A stretch of DNA of 64,000 nucleotides from Paenibacillus arenilitoris. Lineage in GTDB: Bacteria > Bacillota > Bacilli > Paenibacillales > Paenibacillaceae. The notes under the pieces were generated by a model, which worked only from the letters and a program-made list of their open reading frames with translations, made no database searches and was not told the origin of the DNA. Positions 43,801-53,345 of this stretch are shown in pieces. Positions within the stretch are counted from its first letter, which is position 1; the number at the start of each line of letters is the position of its first letter. The position numbers and the translations under genes were made by a program. Where the stretch lies: NCBI RefSeq assembly GCF_014705655.1, contig NZ_JACXIY010000013.1, positions 62,001 to 126,000 on the forward strand, read 5' to 3'.

Positions 43801-43828
43801 TTGACATTCCCGCTATGTGTTGTATGGT
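43801..43828 (+). promoter_or_regulatory. Promoter of sulfatase 2
   Basis: A perfect -35 TTGACA (43801-43806), 16 bp, TATGGT (43823-43828), 64 nt before the ATG. Confidence 0.6.
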
Positions 43829-43892
43829 GAACTTGTAGATTGCAGGGAAAGAGCCCCTCGGCTCATTTCCGAACAAACAGGAGGGAAAGACG

Positions 43893-45323
43893 ATGTCGAC
43901 GAAGCCCCACATTCTGCTTATTACGGCCGACGAGCTGCGCAAGGACGCGCTAAGCTGTTACGGGAACGAAGCGATCGAGACGCCGAACCTGGATCGTCTG
44001 GCCGCGCAAGCCATTCAGTTCGATAAGGCCTACACGGCAAGTCCGTGGTGTCTGCCCGCGCGCTGCGCCCTGCTGACGGGACGGTACCCGCACAATAGCG
44101 GCGCGTACAGCAACTTCCGCAAATGCGAGTTGAGCACCGGGGTGCCGAATCTGTTCCAGGAATTGAAGAAGGCAGGCTACCGGACTTCGGTTCACGGCAA
44201 ATGCCATTTCGCGCCAGTGCCCTACGGGGAGACGAGAGCGGATCGTACGCTCCCGTACGACGAGTTCAAAGCCTACTACTTATCGTTAGGAATCGACCAT
44301 CTGGATCTGCAGGACGACAAGCAAGTATCGGTCTGGTTCTACGACGATTACGCCAAGGAGCTGGATAAGGCCGGTTACTTGAAAGCCTATCGCGACTTCA
44401 CATGGGATCGAAACAAGCGGAAGGTATTCCCGTTCCCGGGACCTGAGGAGTGGCATCCGGACAGCTGGGTCGGCCGGAAGACCGTCGAGAGGCTGGAAGG
44501 CCATAACCCGGAGGAGCCGTTATTCTGCTGGGCTTCGTTCAGCGGGCCGCATTATCCGTTCGATCCGCCGGAGGCGTATTTCGACCGCGTCGACATGGCC
44601 AAGGACAAGCCGCGGACGCTGCTGGAGGGCGAATTCGACGATGAGCGAAGAATTCATCACCGAAGCTATCACGGGGATGGCCGGGGAATCTCGGACGGCA
44701 GCTTCTCCGCCGACGAATTCGCGCAGAAAAATTACACGGAAGCTTACTGGCATGACCTGCGGAAGAGCTACTATGCGAATATTGCGCAGATCGACGACCA
44801 AATCGGACATATTCTCGAAACGGCATACCGGAAATTCGGGGACAATCTGCTCGTCATCTTCACGGCGGATCACGGAGAGATGCTGGGCAATCACGGCATT
44901 TGGGGCAAAGGAGACTGCGGCTACGAGGACGTGCTGAACATTCCGATGCTCGTGCAATATCCGCGGGAGCGGCAGGCCGTCCGCTCGGAGGCGAAGGTGA
45001 TGCTGACCGATATTATGGCAACGTGCTTGAACGCCGCCGGAATGATGAAGAACGAAACGGACGGCCGCGATTTCAAGCATTTGATGGCCGAGGGCGGATA
45101 CCGGTACGTGTACGGCGAAGGGGAAGGCTTCTTCTGCGTCAGCGACGGCCGGATGAAATATATTCATATCGAGAAGAACGGCCGCACCCATTATGAGCTG
45201 TTCGATCTGGAGAAGGACCCGAACGAGTTCGATAACGTTGCGGATTCGCCCGAATACGCAGCCGAGTTGGCGGAGCTGCGGAACGCGGAGGCAAGTCTGT
45301 TCATGAAGAAGCTGCTAGCGTAA
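43893..45323 (+). CDS. Formylglycine-type sulfatase 2
   Basis: This 476-residue protein has N-terminal HILLITADELRKDALSCYGN, active-site motif CLPARCALLTG with C53 as the formylglycine precursor, 'GKCHF', 'VIFTADHGEMLGNHGIWGKGD' and C-terminal 'ELFDLEKDPNEFDN'. The motif has Ala in place of the usual Ser at the third position after Cys, seen in several sulfatase subfamilies. There is no signal peptide. It has its own promoter and stands between two copies of the palindromic element, so it is transcribed alone. Confidence 0.92.
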   Translation: MSTKPHILLITADELRKDALSCYGNEAIETPNLDRLAAQAIQFDKAYTASPWCLPARCALLTGRYPHNSGAYSNFRKCELSTGVPNLFQELKKAGYRTSVHGKCHFAPVPYGETRADRTLPYDEFKAYYLSLGIDHLDLQDDKQVSVWFYDDYAKELDKAGYLKAYRDFTWDRNKRKVFPFPGPEEWHPDSWVGRKTVERLEGHNPEEPLFCWASFSGPHYPFDPPEAYFDRVDMAKDKPRTLLEGEFDDERRIHHRSYHGDGRGISDGSFSADEFAQKNYTEAYWHDLRKSYYANIAQIDDQIGHILETAYRKFGDNLLVIFTADHGEMLGNHGIWGKGDCGYEDVLNIPMLVQYPRERQAVRSEAKVMLTDIMATCLNAAGMMKNETDGRDFKHLMAEGGYRYVYGEGEGFFCVSDGRMKYIHIEKNGRTHYELFDLEKDPNEFDNVADSPEYAAELAELRNAEASLFMKKLLA

Positions 45324-45379
45324 TCGACCCGAGGCTGTCTCGATCGTTATCGCAAGATGACGGAAAGATGCTCCCTGAC

Positions 45380-45590
45380 TGCGCATCATCGGCTAGCCAA
45401 GCGCAAAGCCTGCGATTGTGCAGTCTTAGCGCCAGCGAAGCAGCGGCCGGATAGAATGCCTGCGTAAGTGCAGGCAATTCGGGAGGCGCCCCCCTTTTGC
45501 GTGCATATCGAACGAAAAAGATGCACTTTCGCACGCATTTGCTTCGCAGCACGAATGGAACGACCAAATGCCTGCACATTTGCAGGCTTC
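45380..45590 (-). repeat. Palindrome-rich intergenic element, copy B (inverted)
   Basis: Read on the minus strand it follows copy A block by block: CCTGCAAATGTGCAGG (45571-45586), GCGTGCGAAAGTGCAT (45521-45536, identical to copy A), CCTGCACTTACGCAGG (45459-45474), CTGCACAATCGCAGGC (near 45409-45424) and CTTGGCTAGCC (45391-45401). The CACCAAGG tail of copies A and C is missing. It fills the middle of the 581-nt gap 45324-45904. Confidence 0.8.
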
Positions 45591-45846
45591 AGCACGAGAC
45601 GCACCTTATGGAGGGGGAGACCATGCGGCGGCTTAGGCGCGAGACGCATCATCCGCTCCAGAAGGCAACCGATGGAAAATCGAGATGGCGGTGAAGGGAT
45701 AATCCCGGCATCGTCATTTCGTTTTTATCTTTTGTTTTTGGTCAAGCGAGCTGTCCATCGAACCGGCTCTTTCTTTATTGCAAATCCGCCAAAACCCCGA
45801 TAAAATCAAGCCTCGCAAGAAACGCATAGTCGAAAAAAATCGCAAA

Positions 45847-45876
45847 TTGCATGCTTGGCGGGCTTCCCCCTACAAT
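45847..45876 (+). promoter_or_regulatory. Candidate promoters of the second transporter operon
   Basis: TTGCAT (45847-45852), 18 bp, TACAAT (45871-45876) lies 28 nt before the ATG. A further candidate upstream is TTGCAA (45778-45783), 17 bp, TAAAAT (45801-45806). CGCAAATTGCAT at 45841-45852 resembles CGCAAAAATTGCAC in the first transporter's operator region (38081-38094). Confidence 0.5.
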
Positions 45877-45904
45877 CGGGCTATACCGAAAAGGGGGGAA
45901 CACC

Positions 45905-46855
45905 ATGGAGCTGGCTAAGACGCCCGGGGCAAAACGGAATCCAAACGCCAAGGTAAGCCGACTGCGCAAGGACATCGTCATGAATAAGTACGTTTATCTC
46001 ATGGCTTTGCCTGTAATCGCTTACTTTCTGATTTTCCATTATGCTCCGATCGGCGGCCTCGTCATCGCGTTTCAAAATTTCAGCGCTTTCAAAGGTATAG
46101 GGGGGAGCGACTGGGTAGGACTGCAGCACTTTCAGGACTTTCTGACGAGTCCTTACGCATTCCGGGTCATTCGCAATACGTTAATGATTAACGTGTATCA
46201 AATTATTTTCGGCTTTCCCGCGCCGATTCTGCTCGCCCTGCTTCTGAACGAAATCAGGGTCCAATTGTTCAAACGCGCGATCCAGACGATCAGCTATATG
46301 CCGCATTTCATATCGCTCGTCGTCATTTGCGGGATGCTCGTCGATTTCACGCAGAGCGAGGGCGTCATTAACGACATTATTGTCTTCTTCGGCGGCGAGC
46401 GCGCCAATCTGCTGATGGATACGGACCTCTTCCGCACCATCTTCGTCTCCAGCGGCATTTGGCAGGAGGTCGGCTGGGGCAGCATCATTTATTTGGCGGC
46501 GCTGTCCACATTGGACCCGCATCTCTACGAGGCTTCGTCGATCGACGGAGCGGGACGGTTCAGGCAGCTCGTTCATATTACGTTCCCTGCGCTCGTGCCG
46601 ACGATTCTGATCCTGCTGATCATGCGCATGGGCCACATTATGAGCGAGGGGTTCGAGAAGATCATTTTGCTCTACAATCCGTTGACGTACGAGACGGCCG
46701 ACGTCATCTCCTCCTATGTGTACCGGCGGGGCATCCAGGAGGCGAATTACAGCTTCGGCGCCGCGGTCGGCCTGTTCAATTCGTCCATCAACTTCATTAT
46801 TTTGCTGGCGGTCAATTATTTGAGCCGCAAGTACGCGAAGGAAAGCTTATGGTAA
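45905..46855 (+). CDS. LplB-type sugar ABC permease of the second cassette
   Basis: This 316-residue permease has a charged N-terminal cytoplasmic stretch, then YVYLMALPVIAYFLIFHYAPIGGLVIAFQNF, with Ile-Gly replacing the usual Met-Tyr in the subfamily signature. Six spans and EAA loop YEASSIDGAGRFRQLVHITFP are present. The ATG at 45905 follows GGGGGGAA. It is clearly diverged from the permeases at 14546 and 38193, so the three cassettes probably move different glycans. Confidence 0.92.
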   Translation: MELAKTPGAKRNPNAKVSRLRKDIVMNKYVYLMALPVIAYFLIFHYAPIGGLVIAFQNFSAFKGIGGSDWVGLQHFQDFLTSPYAFRVIRNTLMINVYQIIFGFPAPILLALLLNEIRVQLFKRAIQTISYMPHFISLVVICGMLVDFTQSEGVINDIIVFFGGERANLLMDTDLFRTIFVSSGIWQEVGWGSIIYLAALSTLDPHLYEASSIDGAGRFRQLVHITFPALVPTILILLIMRMGHIMSEGFEKIILLYNPLTYETADVISSYVYRRGIQEANYSFGAAVGLFNSSINFIILLAVNYLSRKYAKESLW

Positions 46856-46885
46856 AACTATTCGTCAAGGAGGCGAATGCGCGCG

Positions 46886-47776
46886 ATGAAGCGTAAGTTC
46901 TCGCTCGGGGAAGCGGCCTTCGACACCGCCAACCACGTATTCCTGCTGCTGTTCGGCCTCGTCTGCTTATATCCGATGCTGCATGTGCTGTTTGCGTCCT
47001 TAAGCGCTCCGTCCCGGCTTGCGCAGCATTCAGGCATATTGTGGGGACCCCAAGGGTTCTCGCTGGTCGGCTACGAGGTCGTTTTGCAAAATCCCAATAT
47101 TTTGACCGGCTATCTCAATACGTTGTTTTACGTCGTCGTCGGCACGGTCCTGAACGTGCTGATGACGGCGATGGGGGCCTACGTGCTGTCCCGCAAAAAT
47201 TTGATGCTCAAAAAGCCGATGGTCATCATGGTTGTGTTCACGATGTACTTCGGCGGCGGACTCATTCCGAACTTCCTCCTGATCAAGGAGCTGGGGCTGT
47301 ACGATACGCGCCTCGCGCTGATCGTTCCCGGCCTTATCGCGACCTGGAACTTGATCGTGATGCGAACGGGCTTCATGGCCGTCCCGGACGGCCTCGAGGA
47401 ATCGGCCAAGATCGACGGCGCGAACGACTTCACGATTCTGTTCCGCATCATTCTTCCGGTTACGAAGGCGACGGTCGCCGTTATCGTCCTGTTCTATGCG
47501 GTCGGCCATTGGAACGCCTGGTTTAACGCGATGATCTACTTGAGGGACAGGGAGCTGTACCCCCTTCAGCTGCTGCTGCGGGAAATTCTGATCGCGAACT
47601 CGACAGGCGGCAATACGATCGAGAGCGTCTCGTTGATGGAGGGCGATCAGGCGCTCGTCTACGTCGTCATTAAATATTGCACGATTATCGTCGCCACAGT
47701 GCCGATCCTGTTCATCTATCCGTTCTGTCAAAAGTACTTCATGAAGGGAGTGATGCTCGGATCGATGAAGGGGTAA
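46886..47776 (+). CDS. YtcP/CarQ-type sugar ABC permease of the second cassette
   Basis: This 296-residue permease has six spans (HVFLLLFGLVCLYPMLHVLFAS onward), EAA loop LEESAKIDGANDFTILFRIILP and C-terminal YPFCQKYFMKGVMLGSMKG. AAGGAGG (46867-46873) lies 3 nt before the ATG at 46877 and 12 nt before the ATG at 46886. I favour the second because 3 nt is too short, but either could be right. Confidence 0.92.
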   Translation: MKRKFSLGEAAFDTANHVFLLLFGLVCLYPMLHVLFASLSAPSRLAQHSGILWGPQGFSLVGYEVVLQNPNILTGYLNTLFYVVVGTVLNVLMTAMGAYVLSRKNLMLKKPMVIMVVFTMYFGGGLIPNFLLIKELGLYDTRLALIVPGLIATWNLIVMRTGFMAVPDGLEESAKIDGANDFTILFRIILPVTKATVAVIVLFYAVGHWNAWFNAMIYLRDRELYPLQLLLREILIANSTGGNTIESVSLMEGDQALVYVVIKYCTIIVATVPILFIYPFCQKYFMKGVMLGSMKG

Positions 47777-47834
47777 CGCAGACGGAAGCCAAAGCTAAGG
47801 GAAGACTAATGTATGCTTAGAGAGGGGCAGAAAG

Positions 47835-49439
47835 ATGAGCGTCAACCAAATAAGATGGACAAAAATCGTTCCGTTCGCTCTCCTGGTCACGATGCTGGGG
47901 GGCGTGGCGGCCGGCTGTTCGAGCGGTACGAACAATGACGGCAACGCGGGCGGCAGCGAGACGGAGGCTGCCGTGAGCGAGACCGGCTATCCCATTACGG
48001 ACGAGCCGATCACGCTTCAAGTATGGGCGCCGATTCACCCGAACGCCACGCAATACATCAAGAGCTACAGCGAGAATGAAGCTTATATGGAGCTTGAGAA
48101 GCGCACCGGAATCAAGATCGAATTCATTCACCCGGCGCAAGGGCAGGAGCAGGAATCGTTTAACCTGATGATCGCCTCGGGCGAAGTGCCGGACATTATT
48201 ATCGGAGCGAACCGTTATGTCGGAGGAGCGAACAAGGGCGTACGGGACGGCGTGTTCGCCGATCTGACGCCTTATCTGGAGCAATACGCGCCGGATTACT
48301 ATAAGCTGGTCACTACGGACGAGGAAGTCAAGCGGCAGGTTACGAACGACGAAGGAGGCTTCCCCGCCTTCTACATGATCAAGCCCGAGCAGGATCCTCC
48401 GTTCCGAAGAATCATCCTGAGGGAGGAGACACTCAAATCGGTGCAGATGGAAGAACCCCGTACGATCGAGGATTACGAGAAGTTTTTCAAGGCCGTGAAG
48501 GAAAGCAAAGGCGTTGCTCCCTACGCCCTGCTGGGGTCCGGACTGGAAGATCAGTTCATGGGGCCGTTCGGCGTCGTCTCCAACTTCTTCTTGAAGGATG
48601 AGAGCACCGTGGCGTTCGGACAAACGGAGCCGGCATTCAGGGAGTACCTGACTTTGATGAACAAGTGGTATACTGAAGGTTACATTAATAAGGACTTCGC
48701 CGGATTGAAGACGCCGCAGGTGCTGGCGTTGTTCGACAGCGGCAAGGCCGAGATGTACGTAGATGCCATCGTAGGCTCGTTCAACCGCGGCAAGCAATTG
48801 GGCCAGACCTATGTATCCGCCCCCTATCCGCGAGTGAATCCGGACGACAAGGTGCGGTACATGCCGCTGGAGCAGGTCGCCCAGCCGGGACAGGAAACCG
48901 TCGTAGCCGCCTCGTCCAAGCATATCAAGGAGGCGATCCGCTGGCTGAATTACGCGTATTCGGAAGAAGGAGCCATGCTGTTCAACTACGGCATCGAAGG
49001 CAAGACGTACAACATGGTGGACGGGAAGCCGCAGTACACGGACTATATTCTGAATAACCCCAAGTTCGGAACGGACAATGCGAACTTCATTCTGAAAGTT
49101 CACTTTGCGCCGAAGCTGCAATATACCGACATCGCTTCGAATCCGAATCTGGCGAAGTCGCCGGAATCGGCGGCGATCCGGATGAAATGGGCGGACGATC
49201 CGAACGTGGACAGCTCCATGTTCCTGCCTACGCTGCAGCTCACCTCGGAGGAGTCGGACGAACGAGCCAAAATCATGACGGAAGTCAATACGTATTGCAA
49301 CGAAATGGTGCTTAAGTTCATTCTTGGCGTCGAGCCGCTGAGCAAATTCGATGATTACGTCAGCCAGGTGAAGAAGCTCGGCATCGACAAGGCCGTCAGC
49401 CTGACGCAAGCCGCTTATGACCGTTATTTAACGAAATAA
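47835..49439 (+). CDS. Sugar-binding lipoprotein of the second cassette
   Basis: This 534-residue lipoprotein has signal peptide with lipobox VAAGC, Gly/Asn/Glu-rich spacer, then 'EPITLQVWAPIHPNATQYIKS' and 'VPDIIIGANRYVGGANKG'. Unlike the other two it lacks an obvious D-x-N-G-x-x-D calcium loop in the middle. The ATG at 47835 has AGAGGGGC upstream. A GC-rich hairpin separates it from the downstream regulator. Confidence 0.9.
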   Translation: MSVNQIRWTKIVPFALLVTMLGGVAAGCSSGTNNDGNAGGSETEAAVSETGYPITDEPITLQVWAPIHPNATQYIKSYSENEAYMELEKRTGIKIEFIHPAQGQEQESFNLMIASGEVPDIIIGANRYVGGANKGVRDGVFADLTPYLEQYAPDYYKLVTTDEEVKRQVTNDEGGFPAFYMIKPEQDPPFRRIILREETLKSVQMEEPRTIEDYEKFFKAVKESKGVAPYALLGSGLEDQFMGPFGVVSNFFLKDESTVAFGQTEPAFREYLTLMNKWYTEGYINKDFAGLKTPQVLALFDSGKAEMYVDAIVGSFNRGKQLGQTYVSAPYPRVNPDDKVRYMPLEQVAQPGQETVVAASSKHIKEAIRWLNYAYSEEGAMLFNYGIEGKTYNMVDGKPQYTDYILNNPKFGTDNANFILKVHFAPKLQYTDIASNPNLAKSPESAAIRMKWADDPNVDSSMFLPTLQLTSEESDERAKIMTEVNTYCNEMVLKFILGVEPLSKFDDYVSQVKKLGIDKAVSLTQAAYDRYLTK

Positions 49440-49455
49440 GCGATCATTCATGAAT

Positions 49456-49491
49456 CGCGCCGGACGGAGGCTCGTGCTTTCGTCCGGCGCG
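49456..49491 (+). promoter_or_regulatory. Perfect 11-bp hairpin between binding protein and regulator
   Basis: CGCGCCGGACG (49456-49466) pairs with CGTCCGGCGCG (49481-49491) over a 14-nt loop, without a U-run. It could protect the transporter mRNA 3' end and reduce regulator expression, or act as a weak terminator. Confidence 0.45.
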
Positions 49492-49521
49492 AACACGTCA
49501 TCCAGAAGGGGAAGAATCGGC

Positions 49522-51783
49522 ATGCGCAATTGGCGAAACAGCATGTTTTTCAAATTGTTTATCTCTTATCTCGTCATATTTGCGATCCCGCTGCTCATTC
49601 TGATCGGCGTGTTCTATTACGTGAACGTCGTCGGCTATCAACGGGAGGTCGCCGAAGCGAATACGGCTAAGCTGACGCAAGTGCGGAACCAGATCGATCT
49701 GGAGCTGAAGTCGTTAAGGGAAGTGATCTACCATCTCTCTTCCCAGGAGGAGATCTATTCGACGACCGACCCGATGGAGAGGGAAGGCCTGCTTATTCCG
49801 CAGCTGGTCGCTTATACGGAGCATTATCCGTTCATTAACGACATGATGTTCTATTACCGCGGCGATACCCGCATGTATTTGAGCACGGGCCGCTATGCTT
49901 ACGATACGTTCGAGAATGAATTGAAGAAGGACTACGCTTGGACCAAGGCCGGATTTTTCCGCGAGTTGAACGAGCTGTCCGGGCCGGCGGCGAAGCGCGT
50001 CGAGGCGAAGGAGTCGGGGCTGTCCGTCCAAGGCAGCACGATCGCGTTCCTGTTTCCCGTACCGTACTTGGAGACCTTTCCGCAAGGAACGGTCTTATTC
50101 ACGATTAACGAGGACGAATTTCTCTCGAAGTTCACCAACATTATGGGAGATATGAAGGGCCATATTTTCATTTACGATCAGTATTACGAGCCGCTCGTCA
50201 CGTACAGCGACCCCGGGCAGGCCGTTTCGTCCGAGCAGCTTCGCCTCGACCTGCGCAAGCTGAAGGGGACGGGCGTGTTCCAGCTGGAATCCGGAGGCGA
50301 GCCGTTCGTCGTATCGCGGATGGTTTCCGAGGAGTTGAATTGGAGCTATGTCATCGCCGTTCCGTCGGCCGTCTTCTACGAACAGGTCTACGCGATGAGA
50401 GCCTGGATCATGGCGATTACGATCGTGCTGCTGGTCATCGGCGTGTTCGGCGCGCTGCTCTTCTCGTCCCGGAGCTATCGGCCGGTCAAGTCGCTGCTTG
50501 CTTACTTCGCGATGACGCCGCATGCGCCCGATCCCGCGGAAGGGAAGAACGAATGGGAGATCATCCGCCATACGTTCGACAGCACGCTGCAGAAGAACGA
50601 GGAAATGCTGATCCAGATGAACGCACAGCGACCGTTCGTCAAGGATCAATGCTTGCTGACGCTGCTGAAGGGCGGGAAAGTCGACAAGACGGAGCGGGAT
50701 TATTTGTTGAAATGCTCCAACGTCATGATGACCGGCGAGGCTTACTTCTGCATGGCCATTACGGCAAGGGCCGCCGAGGCGGATCGGACTTTCTTGGAGG
50801 AGGAGCTGTCCTCGCTGCTCGAAACGATCATGTTCCCCGGAGGCTGGGGCTACGGGGTGGAAATATCCGAGGAGCGGTACACGGCGGTTATCGTCGCGCT
50901 TCAGGAAGCGCCCGAGGATCATGTGCAGAAGCGGTCGGACATCGCCAAAAATTTGATCGACACCGCGAGGAAGAAGGCCGGCGTCAGCTTAACGATCGGC
51001 ATCGGCAAGCTTTACCCGGATTTGGACCATATCGGCTCTTCTTATTTGGAAGCGTCGGCGGTGCTCTTCGACAATCAGATCAACGACAAAAAGTCGGTCC
51101 ATCTGTTCGATCAGATGGACAACGGCGAGCAGCAGGTGCATTGGTATCCGACGAAGGAGCAGGCGCTCTATATCCAGAGCTTGAAGCAGGGAGACGAGGC
51201 GATCGCGCTGGAAGCGGTGAAAGCGCTTATCGAACAGATGACGGTAGGCACGACCTCGTACCTGATCGTCCGCTGCTTGTGCTTCGACGTCGTCAATCAT
51301 ATTTTGAAAGCGATTAATCAGTTGAATGCGGAGAGCTTCGCGGGCGAGATCAAGGAGCTGTTGAAATTCAATACGCTCCAGGAGTTTCAGTCCGGGCTTG
51401 AGGAATTTACCGTCTTGTTCTGCAAGCGCGTCAACGAGCTCGAATCGAGCAGGCGGCTCGAGCGGAAGAACAGCATCATCACGTACATCAACGAGCACTT
51501 CAAGGAATCGGAGCTGTCGCTTGAGCATATTGCCCGGCAATACGGCCTGTCCGCGTCTTATGTAAGCCGCTTCATCAAGGAAGAGACGGGCGTGACGTTC
51601 ATGGATTACGTGACGAGCCTTCGGATGCACGAGGCGAAGCTGCAGCTGCAGCGGTCGGATAAGCTCATTCAAGATATCGTGCTCGATATCGGCTATTTGA
51701 ACGTGCCCAGCTTCGTACGGAAATTCAAAACGATCGAAGGCGTGACGCCGAGCCAGTATCGTCAAATTATGGGGAAGCCGTGA
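49522..51783 (+). CDS. Second membrane-anchored AraC-type transcriptional regulator
   Basis: This 753-residue protein has the same design as the regulator at 35718. TM1 is at about 8-32 (FFKLFISYLVIFAIPLLILI), an extracytoplasmic sensor covers about 33-292, and TM2 is at about 293-316 (MAITIVLLVIGVFGALLFS). A long linker and an AraC double helix-turn-helix at about 648-752 (LSASYVSRFIKEETG, NVPSFVRKFKTIEG) follow. The ATG at 49522 follows AAGGGGAAG. A longer frame from 49450 would run through the hairpin and lacks a ribosome site. It lies after its transporter and before two more sulfatases, and could regulate both. Confidence 0.9.
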   Translation: MRNWRNSMFFKLFISYLVIFAIPLLILIGVFYYVNVVGYQREVAEANTAKLTQVRNQIDLELKSLREVIYHLSSQEEIYSTTDPMEREGLLIPQLVAYTEHYPFINDMMFYYRGDTRMYLSTGRYAYDTFENELKKDYAWTKAGFFRELNELSGPAAKRVEAKESGLSVQGSTIAFLFPVPYLETFPQGTVLFTINEDEFLSKFTNIMGDMKGHIFIYDQYYEPLVTYSDPGQAVSSEQLRLDLRKLKGTGVFQLESGGEPFVVSRMVSEELNWSYVIAVPSAVFYEQVYAMRAWIMAITIVLLVIGVFGALLFSSRSYRPVKSLLAYFAMTPHAPDPAEGKNEWEIIRHTFDSTLQKNEEMLIQMNAQRPFVKDQCLLTLLKGGKVDKTERDYLLKCSNVMMTGEAYFCMAITARAAEADRTFLEEELSSLLETIMFPGGWGYGVEISEERYTAVIVALQEAPEDHVQKRSDIAKNLIDTARKKAGVSLTIGIGKLYPDLDHIGSSYLEASAVLFDNQINDKKSVHLFDQMDNGEQQVHWYPTKEQALYIQSLKQGDEAIALEAVKALIEQMTVGTTSYLIVRCLCFDVVNHILKAINQLNAESFAGEIKELLKFNTLQEFQSGLEEFTVLFCKRVNELESSRRLERKNSIITYINEHFKESELSLEHIARQYGLSASYVSRFIKEETGVTFMDYVTSLRMHEAKLQLQRSDKLIQDIVLDIGYLNVPSFVRKFKTIEGVTPSQYRQIMGKP

Positions 51784-51835
51784 GCCGTGCCGGTCGACGG
51801 CGGTTCCCGTCATCCAATAGAGGAGGAATTCGGAA

Positions 51836-53311
51836 ATGACAGATCGAAAGCCGAATATCGTATGGATCATGCTGGACCATGTCACATTCCGCCATTATAA
51901 AATGACAAGCGGGGCCAAACCGGCGCTGATCGCCTATGAGCGCCTGGCCGGAGAAGGGGCGGAGTTTACGCAGTGCCGCTCCGTCCATCCGCTCTGCCTG
52001 CCGGCGCGAGCGTCGATGATGACGGGCGTCTACGCGCATAAGCATCGCAAGTATCGCAATCGGGAAGGCCAGGAGGATGCCGGTTACCCGCTGTATTTCG
52101 AGACGCTCGCGAAGCAGGGCTACCGGGTCGGCTATTTCGGCAAAAACCATAGCGGGTTCGAGCTGCAGCCCCTCGGCGTGGAAGGCTTCTATCCGGGCGG
52201 CTACGGCAATCCTTACTTGACCGACGAATACAAGCGGTATTTAACGCGTAACGGCTTGGAGGCGCCGGTCTTCGTGCAGGAGTGGGGGATCAATCAAGGG
52301 CGATTCCCGAACGGCGAATATGATCTGACCGAGACGAACAACTTCAATACGTATTCCTCCGGCTATATCAAGTCGCCCGGTCCCGTCCATGAATCCGACT
52401 TCCTGCTCGCCATGGCCGAGGATTGGCTGACATCGGAGACGAGCCCCGCCGGGCAGCCGTTCTCGCTTCGCGTCGACATTTGGGGACCTCATCAGGCGTA
52501 TCAGGTGCCTCTCGCTTCGAAGGATACGATCGACCCTCGCGCGATCGAGGAATATCCGAGCTTCGCCGATGAAATGAAGGACCGGCCGGGCTTCGTTCAG
52601 TCGTATCATGCCAATATTCGCGATCGCAACGCCGCGCAGTCATGGGAGGAATGGCAGCCCGTCATGCAGCGGGCGTACGAGCACTACAATTATATCGAGA
52701 ACGCGGTCCATCGCTTCCTCGATCGGCTCGAGGCGCTCGGTCTGGCCGATAACACCGTCGTCCTCTATACCGCGGATCACGGGGATTCGCTCGGCAGTCA
52801 CGGGGGCATGGTGGATAAAGCGGGCGACATGATGGAGGAGCTTATGCATATTCCATTGGTCGTTCGCGGGCCCGGCGTGAAGGCGGGAGCGCGGTCGGAA
52901 GCGCTGGTCAGCAATTTCGACCTCGTGCCGACGGTGCTTGAGCTTGCGGGAGCCGCCGTTCCGGAGTGGATGGACGGCAGGAGTCTCGTCTCCGAGCTCG
53001 GCGGCGCGGCCGCGAATCGGCGCGAGGATTTCATGGCGGAGCATTACGGCCACTTCGACGTGCACGCCGTGCAGAGAGCTCTTTATTACAAGAATTACAA
53101 ATATGTCGCAAGCGACGAATGGGTGCACGAGCTGTACGATCTTCAGGCGGATCCGTTCGAGATGAACAATCTTTGCTCCGATCCTGCTTATGCGCCGATC
53201 TTATCCGAGATGAGAGCCCGATTATTGGCCAATATGAAGCGGTTCGACGATACGGGCGACGATTCCCGCCGGCTGGCTCGAGCCCTTGAAGCGGCAATCG
53301 CCGAATCGTGA
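51836..53311 (+). CDS. Formylglycine-type sulfatase 3
   Basis: This 491-residue sulfatase begins NIVWIMLDHVTFRHYKMTSG, an unusual metal-site start with His after the first Asp instead of DQQR/DxxR. The active-site motif is CLPARASMMTG with C54. It also has 'GYFGKNHSGF', 'VDIWGPHQAY', 'VLYTADHGDSLGSHGGMVDK' and C-terminal 'ELYDLQADPFEMNNL'. There is no signal peptide. The ATG follows GAGGAGGA. It is followed 34 nt later by sulfatase 4 in the same operon. Confidence 0.92.
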   Translation: MTDRKPNIVWIMLDHVTFRHYKMTSGAKPALIAYERLAGEGAEFTQCRSVHPLCLPARASMMTGVYAHKHRKYRNREGQEDAGYPLYFETLAKQGYRVGYFGKNHSGFELQPLGVEGFYPGGYGNPYLTDEYKRYLTRNGLEAPVFVQEWGINQGRFPNGEYDLTETNNFNTYSSGYIKSPGPVHESDFLLAMAEDWLTSETSPAGQPFSLRVDIWGPHQAYQVPLASKDTIDPRAIEEYPSFADEMKDRPGFVQSYHANIRDRNAAQSWEEWQPVMQRAYEHYNYIENAVHRFLDRLEALGLADNTVVLYTADHGDSLGSHGGMVDKAGDMMEELMHIPLVVRGPGVKAGARSEALVSNFDLVPTVLELAGAAVPEWMDGRSLVSELGGAAANRREDFMAEHYGHFDVHAVQRALYYKNYKYVASDEWVHELYDLQADPFEMNNLCSDPAYAPILSEMRARLLANMKRFDDTGDDSRRLARALEAAIAES

Positions 53312-53345
53312 TGTTTCTAACGACAAGCGGCCAAGGAGGCTTTGG

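Noticed and set aside
43433..43804. Open frame of 123 codons across element copy A
   Set aside because: It has no ribosome site, and its sequence is simply the translation of the repeated hairpins; the other copies break or change the frame.
45468..45803. Open frames on both strands across element copy B
   Set aside because: They are produced by the same repeat, with low-complexity Cys/Arg-rich translations and no start signals.
47817..49409. 530-codon open frame on the minus strand
   Set aside because: It mirrors the binding-protein gene at 47835-49439 and shows no recognisable domain.
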